A stretch of DNA of 52,091 bases, from NCBI GenBank assembly GCA_958439425.1, contig CAUBVH010000016.1, forward strand, positions 1 to 52,091, given 5' to 3'. Every line of letters begins with the position of its first letter. The stretch's first letter is position 1. The notes beneath the pieces are model-generated. The model saw nothing but the letters and a program-made list of their open reading frames with translations. It ran no database searches and was not told where the DNA came from. Positions 42,207 through 50,448 of the stretch are shown one piece after another. The translations under genes were made by a program, and so were the position numbers. Source of the DNA: an uncultured Collinsella sp. (lineage in GTDB: Bacteria > Actinomycetota > Coriobacteriia > Coriobacteriales > Coriobacteriaceae).

Positions 42207-42989
42207 ATGCCTATGTCTACGTTTTTGAATGCCAGCCCCATCTTTGGGCCCGTTCGCAGCCGTCGCCTTGGTCTCTCGCTCGGCGTCAACATGATGCCGG
42301 CCAGCGGCAAAATCTGCACGTTCGACTGCATTTACTGCGAAAACGGCCTCAACGCCGAGCGCCCCTGCCATGAGCCGTACAACACAGCTGCCGTGGTGCT
42401 CGACGCGCTCGAGGCAAAGCTGCGCGAGATGGCAGCCGAGGGTGAGCTCCCCGATGTGATCACCTTCGCAGGCAACGGCGAACCCACCGCCGCACCGGAG
42501 TTTCCGCAGGCCATCGCCGGCGCCGTCGCGCTGCGCGATCAGCTGGCCCCAAACTCCAAAATCGCCGTGCTCTCCAACGGTACGCGCGCCGACCGCCCCG
42601 AGGTGCACGATGCGCTCATGATGGTCGACGACAACATCCTCAAGCTCGATACGGTCGATCCGGCATTTATCCAGCTGCTCGACCAGCCTGTTGGCCCCTA
42701 CGACGTCGAGCACCAGATTGAGACGTTCGCAAGCTTTGACGGTCACGTTATTATCCAGACGATCTTTTTGACCGGTGAGTATCTGAGCAAGCCCATCGAC
42801 AACACCGGCGAGGAGTACGTTGCCCCCTGGCTCGCGACGCTCGAGCGCATTCGCCCGCAGGAGGCGACCATCTACACGGTGGCACGCGAGACGCCGGTCG
42901 CCGGCCTTGCCAAAGCAGCGCCCGAGGTGCTCGACGCCATTGCCGCGCGTGTCCAAGCCCTCGGCATTCCCTGCCAGGTGAGCTACTAG
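42207..42989 (+). CDS. radical SAM protein
   Basis: 260 residues. The CxxxCxxC cluster motif is CTFDCIYCE (about residues 34-42), preceded by GPVRSRRLGLSLG and followed by FAGNGEPT (the GGE-like SAM-binding segment). The fold continues to a short C-terminal part ending LGIPCQVSY. It resembles the COG0731-like Fe-S oxidoreductases; no second cluster is visible and the reaction is unknown. ATG at 42207 lies after GAGGAG, and ATG at 42213 is an alternative with better spacing. A long hairpin after the gene may terminate it. Confidence 0.88.
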   Translation: MPMSTFLNASPIFGPVRSRRLGLSLGVNMMPASGKICTFDCIYCENGLNAERPCHEPYNTAAVVLDALEAKLREMAAEGELPDVITFAGNGEPTAAPEFPQAIAGAVALRDQLAPNSKIAVLSNGTRADRPEVHDALMMVDDNILKLDTVDPAFIQLLDQPVGPYDVEHQIETFASFDGHVIIQTIFLTGEYLSKPIDNTGEEYVAPWLATLERIRPQEATIYTVARETPVAGLAKAAPEVLDAIAARVQALGIPCQVSY

Positions 42990-43030
42990 CAAAACCACGC
43001 AGCAGCTAGTGCCCGCCATCCCGCCCCATC

Positions 43031-43097
43031 AGTTGCGGTGATATAGTTCCTATTTGTGCTGTTAAACCGCTTAAATCGGAACTATATCACCGCAACT
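43031..43097. repeat. 27-nt-loop hairpin
   Basis: AGTTGCGGTGATATAGTTCC (43031-43050) and GGAACTATATCACCGCAACT (43078-43097) are perfect 20-bp arms. The second is followed by TTT, so it may end the radical SAM transcript. The outer arm sequence recurs at 51630-51698. Confidence 0.85.
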
Positions 43098-43149
43098 TTT
43101 ATGGACGCGTGGGTGGGCTATACTAGCTGCGGATGAAAGGAAGTTAGCC

Positions 43150-44037
43150 ATGTATGACAAAGGACCCGTGCCCGGCCGCAACGACGCTTGCTGGTGCGGC
43201 AGCGGCAAGAAATACAAGAAATGCCATAGCGCCTTTGATGAGCGCCTCGAGCGCTTGTGGGAAGAAGGCTGGGAGGTTCTGCCTCGCACGCTCTACAAGA
43301 CTCCCGCCGATATCGAGGGCATCAAGCGCTCGGCAGCCATCAACGTGGGCGTGCTCGATTATGTGGGCGAGCATATCGCCGCAGGCATGACCACCAACCA
43401 GATCGACCAGATGATCTACGACTACACCGTCGAGCACGGTGGCACGCCGGCCGACCTTAACTACGAGGGCTATCCCAAGAGCGTGTGCACCTCGATCAAC
43501 GACGTCGTCTGCCACGGTATCCCCTGCGATGCGGATGTGCTGCACGAGGGCGACATCATCAACGTAGACTGCTCCACGATCTTGGACGGTTACTTTAGTG
43601 ATTCGAGCCGCATGTTCTGCATCGGCGAGGTCTCGGCCGAGCGTCAGCGCCTGGTCGACGTCACCCGCGCCAGCGTGGAGGCGGGTCTGGCGGCCGTCAA
43701 GCCATGGCTGCCGTTGTCCGTTATGGCCGAGGCAGTGCAAAAGACCGTCGAGGACGCCGGCTTTAGCGTGGTGCGCGAGTACGGCGGACACGGCATCGGT
43801 AAGGAGTTCCACGAGGACCCGTTTGTGGGCTTTACCACCGAGGCGCCCGATGTGGACACCATCATGGTGCCGGGCATGGTCTTTACCATCGAGCCCATGG
43901 TCAACGCCGGAGCGCCCGACATCAAGATCAGCAAGGGCGACGGCTGGTGCGTGCGCACCAAGGACGGCAGCGATTCGGCCCAGTGCGAGGTACAGCTCGT
44001 GGTGACCGAGGACGGCTACGAGCTGCTGAGCTGGTAG
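43150..44037 (+). CDS. map: methionine aminopeptidase, type I, with SEC-C zinc motif
   Basis: 295 residues. N-terminal SEC-C motif (GRNDACWCGSGKKYKKCH, residues 9-26) that binds zinc and ribosomes in such fusions. The catalytic domain has the five metal ligands in the expected places: VDCSTILDG (Asp), YFSDSSRMF (Asp), GHGIGKEFHE (His), FTIEPMV (Glu) and QCEVQLVV (Glu). It removes initiator Met from nascent proteins. The SEC-C form is normal in Collinsella-like and other Gram-positive bacteria. ATG with AGGAAG 7 nt upstream. Terminator follows. Confidence 0.96.
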   Translation: MYDKGPVPGRNDACWCGSGKKYKKCHSAFDERLERLWEEGWEVLPRTLYKTPADIEGIKRSAAINVGVLDYVGEHIAAGMTTNQIDQMIYDYTVEHGGTPADLNYEGYPKSVCTSINDVVCHGIPCDADVLHEGDIINVDCSTILDGYFSDSSRMFCIGEVSAERQRLVDVTRASVEAGLAAVKPWLPLSVMAEAVQKTVEDAGFSVVREYGGHGIGKEFHEDPFVGFTTEAPDVDTIMVPGMVFTIEPMVNAGAPDIKISKGDGWCVRTKDGSDSAQCEVQLVVTEDGYELLSW

Positions 44038-44046
44038 CCGTGGATG

Positions 44047-44090
44047 CGCCGGATGCTGACGGGCACGCTCGTCTTGCATCCGGCGTTTTT
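44047..44090 (+). terminator. Rho-independent terminator after map
   Basis: CGCCGGATGC (44047-44056) and GCATCCGGCG (44076-44085) perfect 10 bp, then TTTTT. Confidence 0.9.
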
Positions 44091-44100
44091 GTTTGAACGT

Positions 44101-44150
44101 TTTGCCTGATATAACCTGCCAAAATAAACCTGTCCCTTTTTGGTAGGTTG
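44101..44150. repeat. CTGTCCC-family repeat
   Basis: AACCTGCCAAAA (44113-44124), TAAACCTGTCCC, TTTTTGGTAGGTT (44137-44149). Same layout as 30465-30514 with one wobble pair. It lies 18 nt upstream of the dehydrogenase start, so here it sits in a 5' leader. Confidence 0.75.
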
Positions 44151-44167
44151 AGCGGAGAGGACTGCTT

Positions 44168-45103
44168 GTGAACATCCTGGTTTTGTTGCCCGTCAACAAT
44201 CGCCATCGCGCAATTCTTGAGTCGAGCGCTCCGGGCGAGGACTTTATCTACACGAGCGCCGACGCCGCCACGCGCGAGCAGGTCGCCGGTGCGGACGTGA
44301 TCTTGGGCAACATCGACCCTGACATGCTCACGGCATGCGAGCATCTCCAGCTGTTGCAATTGCAGACCGCCGGCTATGACGACTACCTTGCTGCTGGCAC
44401 CGTGCCGGCTGACGCCAAGCTGTCTTGCTCGATCGGTGCCTACGGTCAGGCCGTAAGCGAGCACATGTTTGCCATGGTCCTTTCCATGATGAAGCGCCTG
44501 CCTGGCTACCAAGATTTACAGCGCGAGCATCGCTGGGAGGATTTGGGGCAGGTTACCTCGCTCAAAAATGCCAACGTGCTGGTGCTGGGCGCGGGCGATG
44601 TCGGTGGCCACTTTGCCACGCTCTGCCGCAGCATGGGCGCACACGTCCGCGGCATCAAGCGCCATCCGCTCGTCTACCCCATTGTGTTTGAGGACATGGA
44701 CGGCATGGATGCCCTGCCCGAGCGCCTGGCCGAGGCAGACGTCGTCGCATCCTTTATGCCCAGCACACCCAAGACCCGCGGCCTGGCGAACGCCGAGTTC
44801 TTCGCCGCGATGAAGCCGGGCGCCTTCTTTGCCAACGGCGGCCGCGGCGATCTTGTGGTTGCCGACGACCTAGTTGCCGCCCTGGAATCAGGACATCTCG
44901 CCGGCGCCGCGGTCGACGTCACCGACCCCGAGCCGCTGCCTGAGACAAGCCCGTTGTGGGATACGCCCAACATGCTCATCACGCCGCACATCTCCGGCTG
45001 GTTCCACTTGGCCGCCACGCTCAACAACGTGGTCGACATCGCCGCGGAGAATCTGCGTCACCTGCAGGCCGGTGAAACCCTGCGCTGCTGGATCGAGCAC
45101 TAA
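44168..45103 (+). CDS. D-isomer-specific 2-hydroxyacid dehydrogenase
   Basis: 311 residues. N-terminal catalytic half, then the NAD-binding Rossmann fold VLVLGAGDVGGHFA (about residues 134-147; GxGxxG), catalytic Arg in GGRGDLVV, Glu in DVTDPEPLP, and His in ITPHISGW. All three catalytic residues are present. The family reduces 2-oxoacids with NADH; which one is unknown. Start GTG at 44168 with GGAGAGGA upstream. Monocistronic; the hairpin just before its RBS belongs to the dispersed family and could influence translation. Confidence 0.93.
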   Translation: MNILVLLPVNNRHRAILESSAPGEDFIYTSADAATREQVAGADVILGNIDPDMLTACEHLQLLQLQTAGYDDYLAAGTVPADAKLSCSIGAYGQAVSEHMFAMVLSMMKRLPGYQDLQREHRWEDLGQVTSLKNANVLVLGAGDVGGHFATLCRSMGAHVRGIKRHPLVYPIVFEDMDGMDALPERLAEADVVASFMPSTPKTRGLANAEFFAAMKPGAFFANGGRGDLVVADDLVAALESGHLAGAAVDVTDPEPLPETSPLWDTPNMLITPHISGWFHLAATLNNVVDIAAENLRHLQAGETLRCWIEH

Positions 45104-45106
45104 TTG

Positions 45107-45132
45107 TTCCGGCGTTTTGCCAAACGCCGGAA
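45107..45132. repeat. 11-bp hairpin after the dehydrogenase
   Basis: TTCCGGCGTTT-TGCC-AAACGCCGGAA, perfect. There is no T-run on either side, so a terminator role is uncertain. Confidence 0.6.
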
Positions 45133-45245
45133 CCCCTCGACGCTGCGAGCCCGCCAGAGCGGCAATCTGCCTTTCAACTTCGGCGGCATGACCAGAAGGT
45201 CAATGCCGCCTTGTTTCAAGGCACCTTACTCGCCCAGACGGGCTC

Positions 45246-45324
45246 TCGCTGACTTTTGTTCGACCTGTAGGGACTTGCTGGCGCGGCCCTGCCTGGGGGC
45301 ATTCGCTGACTTTTGTTCGGCCTG
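45246..45324. repeat. 22-bp direct repeat, two copies
   Basis: TCGCTGACTTTTGTTCGACC plus TG at 45246-45267 and a copy with one change (GACC to GGCC) at 45303-45324, 35 bp apart, in the non-coding stretch between the dehydrogenase and the PIN gene. Confidence 0.7.
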
Positions 45325-45340
45325 CGAGTTCTTCAAATTG

Positions 45341-45832
45341 CTAGAGCGTTGCTAAGTAATTCTTTGCGTCTTCTACGCTCATTGCTGCAACGGGTGCGTG
45401 TGAACAGAGTTTGGCATCGTTGGTGACCAGGAGATCTGCCTTTGCGCGCATTGCCGCAGCGATGATTAAATCGTCTTCGTAATCGCTATGGAGATTACGC
45501 TGCCTGCTCGCCATCCATATGTCGCTCAGGTCACAGGGCACTGGCGTGGCAAGCTGCGAAAGCACGCCAAGACAATCCCATGCAAGCGATGTCGCTGCCG
45601 CAGCGGCATCTTGGGAAAGCGAACCATGCTCGCGCCGATACCATGCCTTATGTTCGCTTGAAATCAAATAAAACAGGTCTTTGGACGATGTCGCCGCATA
45701 CAGCAAATCAACCTGCGCCGTGCATGCATCGCGTAAAAACTCAATCGCCACCGCACGACCACGTCGTGAGGGAATGAAGTAATCGAGCCACACGTTGGTG
45801 TCAACCAAGATGCGCTTTGGAGTCTCACTCAT
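45341..45832 (-). CDS. PIN-domain ribonuclease toxin (VapC-like)
   Basis: 163 residues. PIN motifs: LVDTNVWLDY with the first acidic residue (Asp11), a central Asp/Glu-rich segment and SDYEDDLIIAAAMRAKADLLVTND carrying the remaining metal-binding acids. Mg2+-dependent RNA cleavage is the family activity. It overlaps the antitoxin gene by 8 nt and is translated after it. The protein is somewhat longer than typical VapC (about 130). Confidence 0.9.
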   Translation of the reverse strand: MSETPKRILVDTNVWLDYFIPSRRGRAVAIEFLRDACTAQVDLLYAATSSKDLFYLISSEHKAWYRREHGSLSQDAAAAATSLAWDCLGVLSQLATPVPCDLSDIWMASRQRNLHSDYEDDLIIAAAMRAKADLLVTNDAKLCSHAPVAAMSVEDAKNYLATL

Positions 45833-46205
45833 AGAGCCAGCTCATCTCCTCGCCATAGCGATCCGCATAGGCATTCCGTTTGAGCTCTTCGTCGTCCGAT
45901 GGCTGAGCCTTGACCATATCGATTCCCGACTCACAGCAAGCGGCAGCGAACAGCTTCGACCCCTGATCCATAAGCTCGAGCTTACGTTTGGCGGCCTTTT
46001 CGCGCTCGCGCTGTTCCGCCCGGGCACGACTGGGCAGCAGGATATCCTCGAGCGCACCGGGGCGATCGGCCATCGACGCTGCAAGCTGCCAGAGCGCTCG
46101 CACCGCTTGGCTCGGCGTCATACCGGCCTTGGAGAGAGCGGCGTCCCCACTCCTTTTAAGATCGGCATCGAGACGTACGTTGATCTGAGCGGCTGTTGTG
46201 GTCAT
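45825..46205 (-). CDS. RelB/DinJ-type ribbon-helix-helix antitoxin
   Basis: 126 residues. N-terminal RHH of RelB/DinJ type: AQINVRLDADLKRSGDAAL, then KAGMTPSQAVRALWQ. The C-terminal part is charged, with a long basic helix (REREKAAKRKLELM), and should wrap the toxin. Classical partners of DinJ-like antitoxins are RelE/YafQ nucleases, so pairing with a PIN toxin is a less common combination. First gene of the pair; ATG with GGAGGGG. The promoter region 46206-46260 is AT-rich. Confidence 0.88.
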   Translation of the reverse strand: MTTTAAQINVRLDADLKRSGDAALSKAGMTPSQAVRALWQLAASMADRPGALEDILLPSRARAEQREREKAAKRKLELMDQGSKLFAAACCESGIDMVKAQPSDDEELKRNAYADRYGEEMSWLYE

Positions 46206-46300
46206 GACCCCTCCTTAATACTTCAAAACTATCATAAAACTCTATGGTAGATACGTAAAGCATGTATAGCATTTATAAGCATTAGCCGTACTCTGTACAC

Positions 46301-46333
46301 AAAAAACCGCCGAGGCACATTGCGCCTCGGCGG
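46301..46333 (-). terminator. terminator of the M18 aminopeptidase gene
   Basis: CCGCCGAGGC (46307-46316) and GCCTCGGCGG (46324-46333) perfect 10 bp; on the minus strand the stem is followed by TTTTTT. Confidence 0.9.
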
Positions 46334-46371
46334 CTACGCATCACCGATCTAGTTCGGTTTCACCCTTTGCA

Positions 46372-46422
46372 TTTGCCCAGATAAAACATGCCAAAATGAA
46401 CCTGTCCCTTTTTGGCAGGTTT
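46372..46422. repeat. CTGTCCC-family repeat, long version
   Basis: TTGCCCAGATAAAAC, then TGCCAAAA (46389-46396), TGAACCTGTCCC, TTTTTGGCA (46409-46417). About 45 of 50 positions match the copy at 30465. It lies between the aminopeptidase stop and its terminator. Confidence 0.75.
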
Positions 46423-47806
46423 AGAACTCTACGCTTTCGGCGCCGTTGATGGTTAGGTTGCGCTCGTAGAAGGCGGTGAGGGCGCGGATGGCGTACATCA
46501 CGTCGCGCACGCCGCCGGTCTCGTAGCTCGAGTGCATGGCAAGCTGCGGCAGGCCCACGTCCACGGCATGCATGCTCGCCTGCATGTTCGACAGGTTGCC
46601 GAGCGTGGAGCCACCCGCCATATCGCTCTTGTTTGCGAAGGCCTGCGTGGGCACGTCGGCGTCATCGCAGATGGCCTGGAACACCGCGCGACTAAAGGCA
46701 TCGGTGCAGTAGTGCTGGTTGGCGGCCTCCTTGATGACGATGCCGCCGTTGAGCACAACCTGGTTGCGGGCGTCGCACTTCTCGGCGTGGTTGGGGTGCA
46801 CGGCATGCGCGTTGTCGCAGCTCACGAGCATCGAAGCGGCAAGCGCACGGTGGTACGACTCGTCGTCAAAGCCCAGCGAGCCGTTAATGCGGCGCAGTGC
46901 ATCGGCCAAGAACGTCGACATGGCGCCCTGCTTGGTCTCGGAGCCAACCTCCTCATTATCAAAGCAGCAGAAGACCGAAACGTCGTGCGCGTTCTCGGCA
47001 CCCAAAAATGCCTGCAGCGAGGTGTAGGCGCAGGCCAGGTCGTCGAGCTTGGGCGTCGAGATAAACTCGTCGGCCCAGCCCCAAATGCGCGCATCCTGAC
47101 GATTGACCAGGAACAGATCGCGGCCCAAAATTTGCTCGGGCTCAACGTCCAGTTCGTCGGCGATCAGGGCGTCAAAATCTCCCTGCTTAAGGTCACCGGC
47201 GCTGATGAGCGGGCACAGGTCGACGGCGCGATTGGGAGCAAAGCCCTCGTTAACGCCGCGGTTCATATGGATAGCAAGGCTCGGGATAATAGCGACCTCG
47301 CGCTCGGTGGCAAGCAGACGACTCTCGATACGGTCGCCCTCGCGTACCAACACGCGGCCCGCGAGTGCCAGCGGACGATCGAACCAGGTGTAGTCGATCA
47401 TGCCGCCGTAGGCCTCGGTGTTCAGGCGCAGCGTCTCGCCCGCGCCGTCAAGCTCAGGCACGGCCTTGACCTTAAACGTCGGCGAATCGCTGTGCGACGC
47501 CGCAAGCTGAAAATGATAGTCGCCGGCAACGCCGTCCTCGCCCCACGTCGCGGCCAGGTCCTCGCCCACTTTAAAGGCAACAACGCTCGAGGTGTTGCGT
47601 TGCGTGTAATAACGCCCGCCCGGCTCGATGTCCCACGCCGCGTTCTCGGGCAGGTAGGTAAAGCCCGCCTCGTCGAGCTCGGCCATAATGGTCGCCGCCG
47701 TATGAAACATGCTGGGGCATGCCTCGATAAAGTCGATAAGGTCGTTAGCGGCCTCGATATCGTCGGCCGTCACATGCGCGCGCTCGGGCGTTTCCTGATC
47801 CGTCAT
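46421..47806 (-). CDS. M18 family aminopeptidase
   Basis: 461 residues. The two-zinc centre is intact: His105 (AASHSDSPT), bridging Asp in PKLDDLACAY, catalytic Glu in CFDNEEVGS, Asp in a late segment, and His in MHSSYETGG near the C-terminus. Cytoplasmic tetrahedral peptidase that removes N-terminal acidic or other residues from peptides. The start is ATG 47806 with AAAGGGGAG; an in-frame extension to 47917 lacks a site. Single gene, divergent from the Ntn hydrolase gene. Confidence 0.95.
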   Translation of the reverse strand: MTDQETPERAHVTADDIEAANDLIDFIEACPSMFHTAATIMAELDEAGFTYLPENAAWDIEPGGRYYTQRNTSSVVAFKVGEDLAATWGEDGVAGDYHFQLAASHSDSPTFKVKAVPELDGAGETLRLNTEAYGGMIDYTWFDRPLALAGRVLVREGDRIESRLLATEREVAIIPSLAIHMNRGVNEGFAPNRAVDLCPLISAGDLKQGDFDALIADELDVEPEQILGRDLFLVNRQDARIWGWADEFISTPKLDDLACAYTSLQAFLGAENAHDVSVFCCFDNEEVGSETKQGAMSTFLADALRRINGSLGFDDESYHRALAASMLVSCDNAHAVHPNHAEKCDARNQVVLNGGIVIKEAANQHYCTDAFSRAVFQAICDDADVPTQAFANKSDMAGGSTLGNLSNMQASMHAVDVGLPQLAMHSSYETGGVRDVMYAIRALTAFYERNLTINGAESVEF

Positions 47807-47967
47807 GCTCTCCCCTTTCGCTGGGTTGATGGTCCCCTCCAGCATACCCCGCCGCGCCAGTGCCGTGCCTTTCATTCCATGTTTAATCCCGCGCCGCTCG
47901 CCAAGTTGAGCCATCATGCCCGCACTCCTTTTGCGACAATTACGCTAACAGGACGAGAGGAGCCGTC

Positions 47968-49053
47968 ATGAAGCCACGTAACATTGCCATCGCCTGCGGT
48001 GTCGCGGGAGTCGCCGTCGGCCTTGCCGCTCCCGCCGGCATCGTTTACCGCAAGCAAATCAAGTCCGCCGCGTCACTCAAACGCTTGACCGGCAACGCGG
48101 ATGGCTATGACCTGTACGCAATCGACATCGCCTACGACTACGATCTTGATCGCATCATCGCCGCTGGTGTGCGCGATGACCAGGCATACATCGATGCCGT
48201 GGTGGCACAGGTGCTGCCCGGTGTGCCGGCACATGTCCAGGCGCCCCAGTTTGCCTGCAGCGCTTTTGTCGCCGTAGATGCCGAAGGCCGCGTGCGCACC
48301 GGTCGCAATTACGACTTTAAGGACGACACCTCGGCGCTGCTGGTGCGCAATCACCCACGCGGCGGCTATGCCTCCATCGGGTTTGCCGCCCTTAACAACC
48401 TGGGCGATAACACTCCGCTTGACTCCGTCGGCGGACGCGCTGCGGCGTTGATGGGCCCGTTTGCCCAGCTCGACGGCGTCAACGAATGTGGCGTGTCCAT
48501 TGCCGTGCTCACCCTGGATTCCAAACCTTGTGACCAGGACACGCAGCGCCCCGTCATCAACACTTCGCTCGCCATCCGTCTGGTGCTCGACCGCGCGGCC
48601 ACCACGCAGGAGGCCGTCGACCTGCTTTCTGCCTACGACATGCACGCCATGGCCGGACGCGACTATCACTTCTTTATCAACGACGCCGCCGGTGACGCGC
48701 GGGTGGTGGAGTGGGATCCGCGCGATCCCGACCGTGCATGCAAGGCGACGCCCGTACGCCAGGTCACGAACTTCTACGCCTGCTATGGCGACGAAGTGCT
48801 GCCCAACCAAAAGAATGGCGAGATGGGCCATGGCAAAGAGCGCGCCATCGCCATCGCCGATGTCCTTGACGCCCATGTCGGTGCCCAGGACGAAACGATT
48901 GCCTGGGAAGCCCTGCGAGCCGCAGCGCAAGAGCCCAATCCGGAAGACATCACCAGCAATACGCAATGGTCGGTCGTCTTTGACAATACCGAGCCCGCTG
49001 CCGCCATCACGCTGCGCCGCCACTGGGGCAACGTCGATGCCTTCGCACTGTAA
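47968..49053 (+). CDS. membrane-anchored Ntn hydrolase (choloylglycine hydrolase/AAT-like)
   Basis: 361 residues. One N-terminal membrane segment (about 5-27), then a leader up to Ala96. Cys97 (FACSAF) is the likely nucleophile exposed by self-cleavage, and Arg113 and Asp116 (GRNYDF) keep exactly the 16- and 19-residue spacing of Cys2-Arg18-Asp21 in bile-salt hydrolase and penicillin V acylase. The long leader before the Cys resembles acyl-CoA:6-APA acyltransferase (C45), where cleavage is at Gly-Cys; here it is Ala-Cys. Linear amide hydrolysis is expected, bile salt or N-acyl amide being possible. SD GAGAGGAG. Confidence 0.82.
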   Translation: MKPRNIAIACGVAGVAVGLAAPAGIVYRKQIKSAASLKRLTGNADGYDLYAIDIAYDYDLDRIIAAGVRDDQAYIDAVVAQVLPGVPAHVQAPQFACSAFVAVDAEGRVRTGRNYDFKDDTSALLVRNHPRGGYASIGFAALNNLGDNTPLDSVGGRAAALMGPFAQLDGVNECGVSIAVLTLDSKPCDQDTQRPVINTSLAIRLVLDRAATTQEAVDLLSAYDMHAMAGRDYHFFINDAAGDARVVEWDPRDPDRACKATPVRQVTNFYACYGDEVLPNQKNGEMGHGKERAIAIADVLDAHVGAQDETIAWEALRAAAQEPNPEDITSNTQWSVVFDNTEPAAAITLRRHWGNVDAFAL

Positions 49054-49121
49054 GGAGCCAGGCCCGTCGACCTTACGTTCCCTGACGTTGCTTACATTTC
49101 CATACGCTTGAGCTAACACGT

Positions 49122-49154
49122 TTTACCCCCGTATCAACAGTGTGCGGGGGTAAA
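49122..49154. promoter_or_regulatory. inverted repeat upstream of pfkA
   Basis: TTTACCCCCG (49122-49131) and CGGGGGTAAA (49145-49154), perfect 10 bp, 13-nt loop. No T-run. TATAAC at about 49168 could be the pfkA -10, placing the repeat over the -35. Operator or weak terminator. Confidence 0.5.
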
Positions 49155-49192
49155 CTTATGCGCATGTTATAACTTGCCCGGAAGGATTCATC

Positions 49193-50272
49193 ATGCTTAG
49201 GATCGGTCTTCTTACCAGTGGCGGCGACTGCCAAGCGCTCAACGCCACCATGCGCGGCATCGTCAAAACACTCATGACCAATAGCGAAGAGCCTATCGAG
49301 ATCTACGGTTTTGAGGACGGCTACCAGGGCCTTATCTACAGCAGGTTCCGTGTCATGACGCCCGCCGATTTTAGCGGTATCCTCACCCGCGGCGGCACCA
49401 TCCTGGGCACGAGCCGTACGCCGTTCAAGCGCCTGGATACCCCCGAAGCCGACGGCGTCGAGAAGGTGCCCGCGATGGTCCACACCTATCACAAGTTGCA
49501 GCTCGACTGCCTGTTTATGCTGGGCGGTAACGGCTCCACCAAGACCGCCAACCGCCTGCGCGAAGAGGGCCTCAACGTTATCGCCCTGCCCAAGACCATC
49601 GATAACGACACCTGGGGCACCGAGCTGACGTTTGGTTTTACAAGCGCCATCGACGTCGCCACCAAGTGTATCGACGACATCCACACCACCGCTTCGAGCC
49701 ATGGACGCGTGTTCGTTATCGAGATCATGGGCCACAAGGTTGGCTGGATCCCGTTGTACGCCGGCGTCGCGGGCGGCGCAGACGTCATCCTGATTCCCGA
49801 GATCCCCTACGACATGGATAACGTCATCAAGACCATCGAGTATCGCATGGAGACCGGCAGCCGCTTTACCATTGTGGCCGTCGCCGAGGGTGCCATCTCC
49901 AAGGAGGACGCGGCGCTGTCCAAGAAGGAGTACAAGAAGAAGCTCGCCGAGCGCACAAGCCCGTCGATCGTCTACGACATCGCCAAGGAGATTGAGGCCA
50001 AGACCGGTCGCGAGACCCGCGTCGCCATCCCCGGCCACACGCAGCGCGGCGGTCAGCCCGACGCCCAGGACCGCATCTTTGCGACCCAGTGCGGTGTCGA
50101 GGCGGCGCTCGGCTGCCTGCGCGGCGAGTTTGGCTACATGATTGCCCTGCGCGACGGCAAGATGTGCCATATGCCGCTCGAGGATGTCGCCGGCAAGCTC
50201 AAATATGTCGACCCCCAGAGCGATCTGGTGCGCGAGGCCAAAGCGCTGGGCATCAGCTTCGGCGACGAATAG
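49193..50272 (+). CDS. pfkA: 6-phosphofructokinase
   Basis: 359 residues. PFK phosphorylates fructose-6-phosphate. Motifs: GGDCQALN (phosphate loop; usually GGDCPGLN), GGNGS (112-115 region) and PKTIDND with catalytic Asp137. In the E. coli numbering, Gly at position 104 favours ATP while Lys at position 124 is the PPi-type residue, a combination known from actinobacterial ATP-type group III enzymes. The metal-site Asp103 is Asn here (N113). The MGR motif is MGHKVGW. Which donor is used cannot be settled from sequence. ATG with GAAGGA. The last 5 codons lie in the arm of a 185-bp inverted repeat. Confidence 0.92.
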   Translation: MLRIGLLTSGGDCQALNATMRGIVKTLMTNSEEPIEIYGFEDGYQGLIYSRFRVMTPADFSGILTRGGTILGTSRTPFKRLDTPEADGVEKVPAMVHTYHKLQLDCLFMLGGNGSTKTANRLREEGLNVIALPKTIDNDTWGTELTFGFTSAIDVATKCIDDIHTTASSHGRVFVIEIMGHKVGWIPLYAGVAGGADVILIPEIPYDMDNVIKTIEYRMETGSRFTIVAVAEGAISKEDAALSKKEYKKKLAERTSPSIVYDIAKEIEAKTGRETRVAIPGHTQRGGQPDAQDRIFATQCGVEAALGCLRGEFGYMIALRDGKMCHMPLEDVAGKLKYVDPQSDLVREAKALGISFGDE

Positions 50273-50448
50273 CCTCGGCTGGAACTGCTCTCATCGGAGG
50301 CCCTAGGGCTTTCCTCCCAAATCGTCCTCGGACATGTCAGGACCCCGCTGCGCGCTTCGCGCGGCGGGGTCCTTCCGTCCTGCGGAAAGATTTGGGAGGA
50401 AAGCCCTGGGGCCTCCTGCGGTAACTAGGGAGGCCGAGGCTATTCGTC
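50264..50448. repeat. 185-bp nested inverted repeat overlapping the pfkA stop
   Basis: Outer arms GACGAATAGCCTCGGC (50264-50279) and its exact complement (50433-50448); middle arms of 28 nt at 50296-50323 and 50389-50416 (27/28 match); inner GGACCCCGC (50340-50348) / GCGGGGTCC (50364-50372) with CGCGC-TTC-GCGCG at the centre. The outer left arm contains the pfkA stop, so the right arm is an inverted copy of the gene's end. It fills nearly half of the 392-nt gap; no gene is seen in the rest. Confidence 0.85.

Noticed and set aside
45104..45355. 83-codon frame after the dehydrogenase
   Set aside because: It contains the hairpin and both direct repeats and starts in the dehydrogenase stop region without an RBS.
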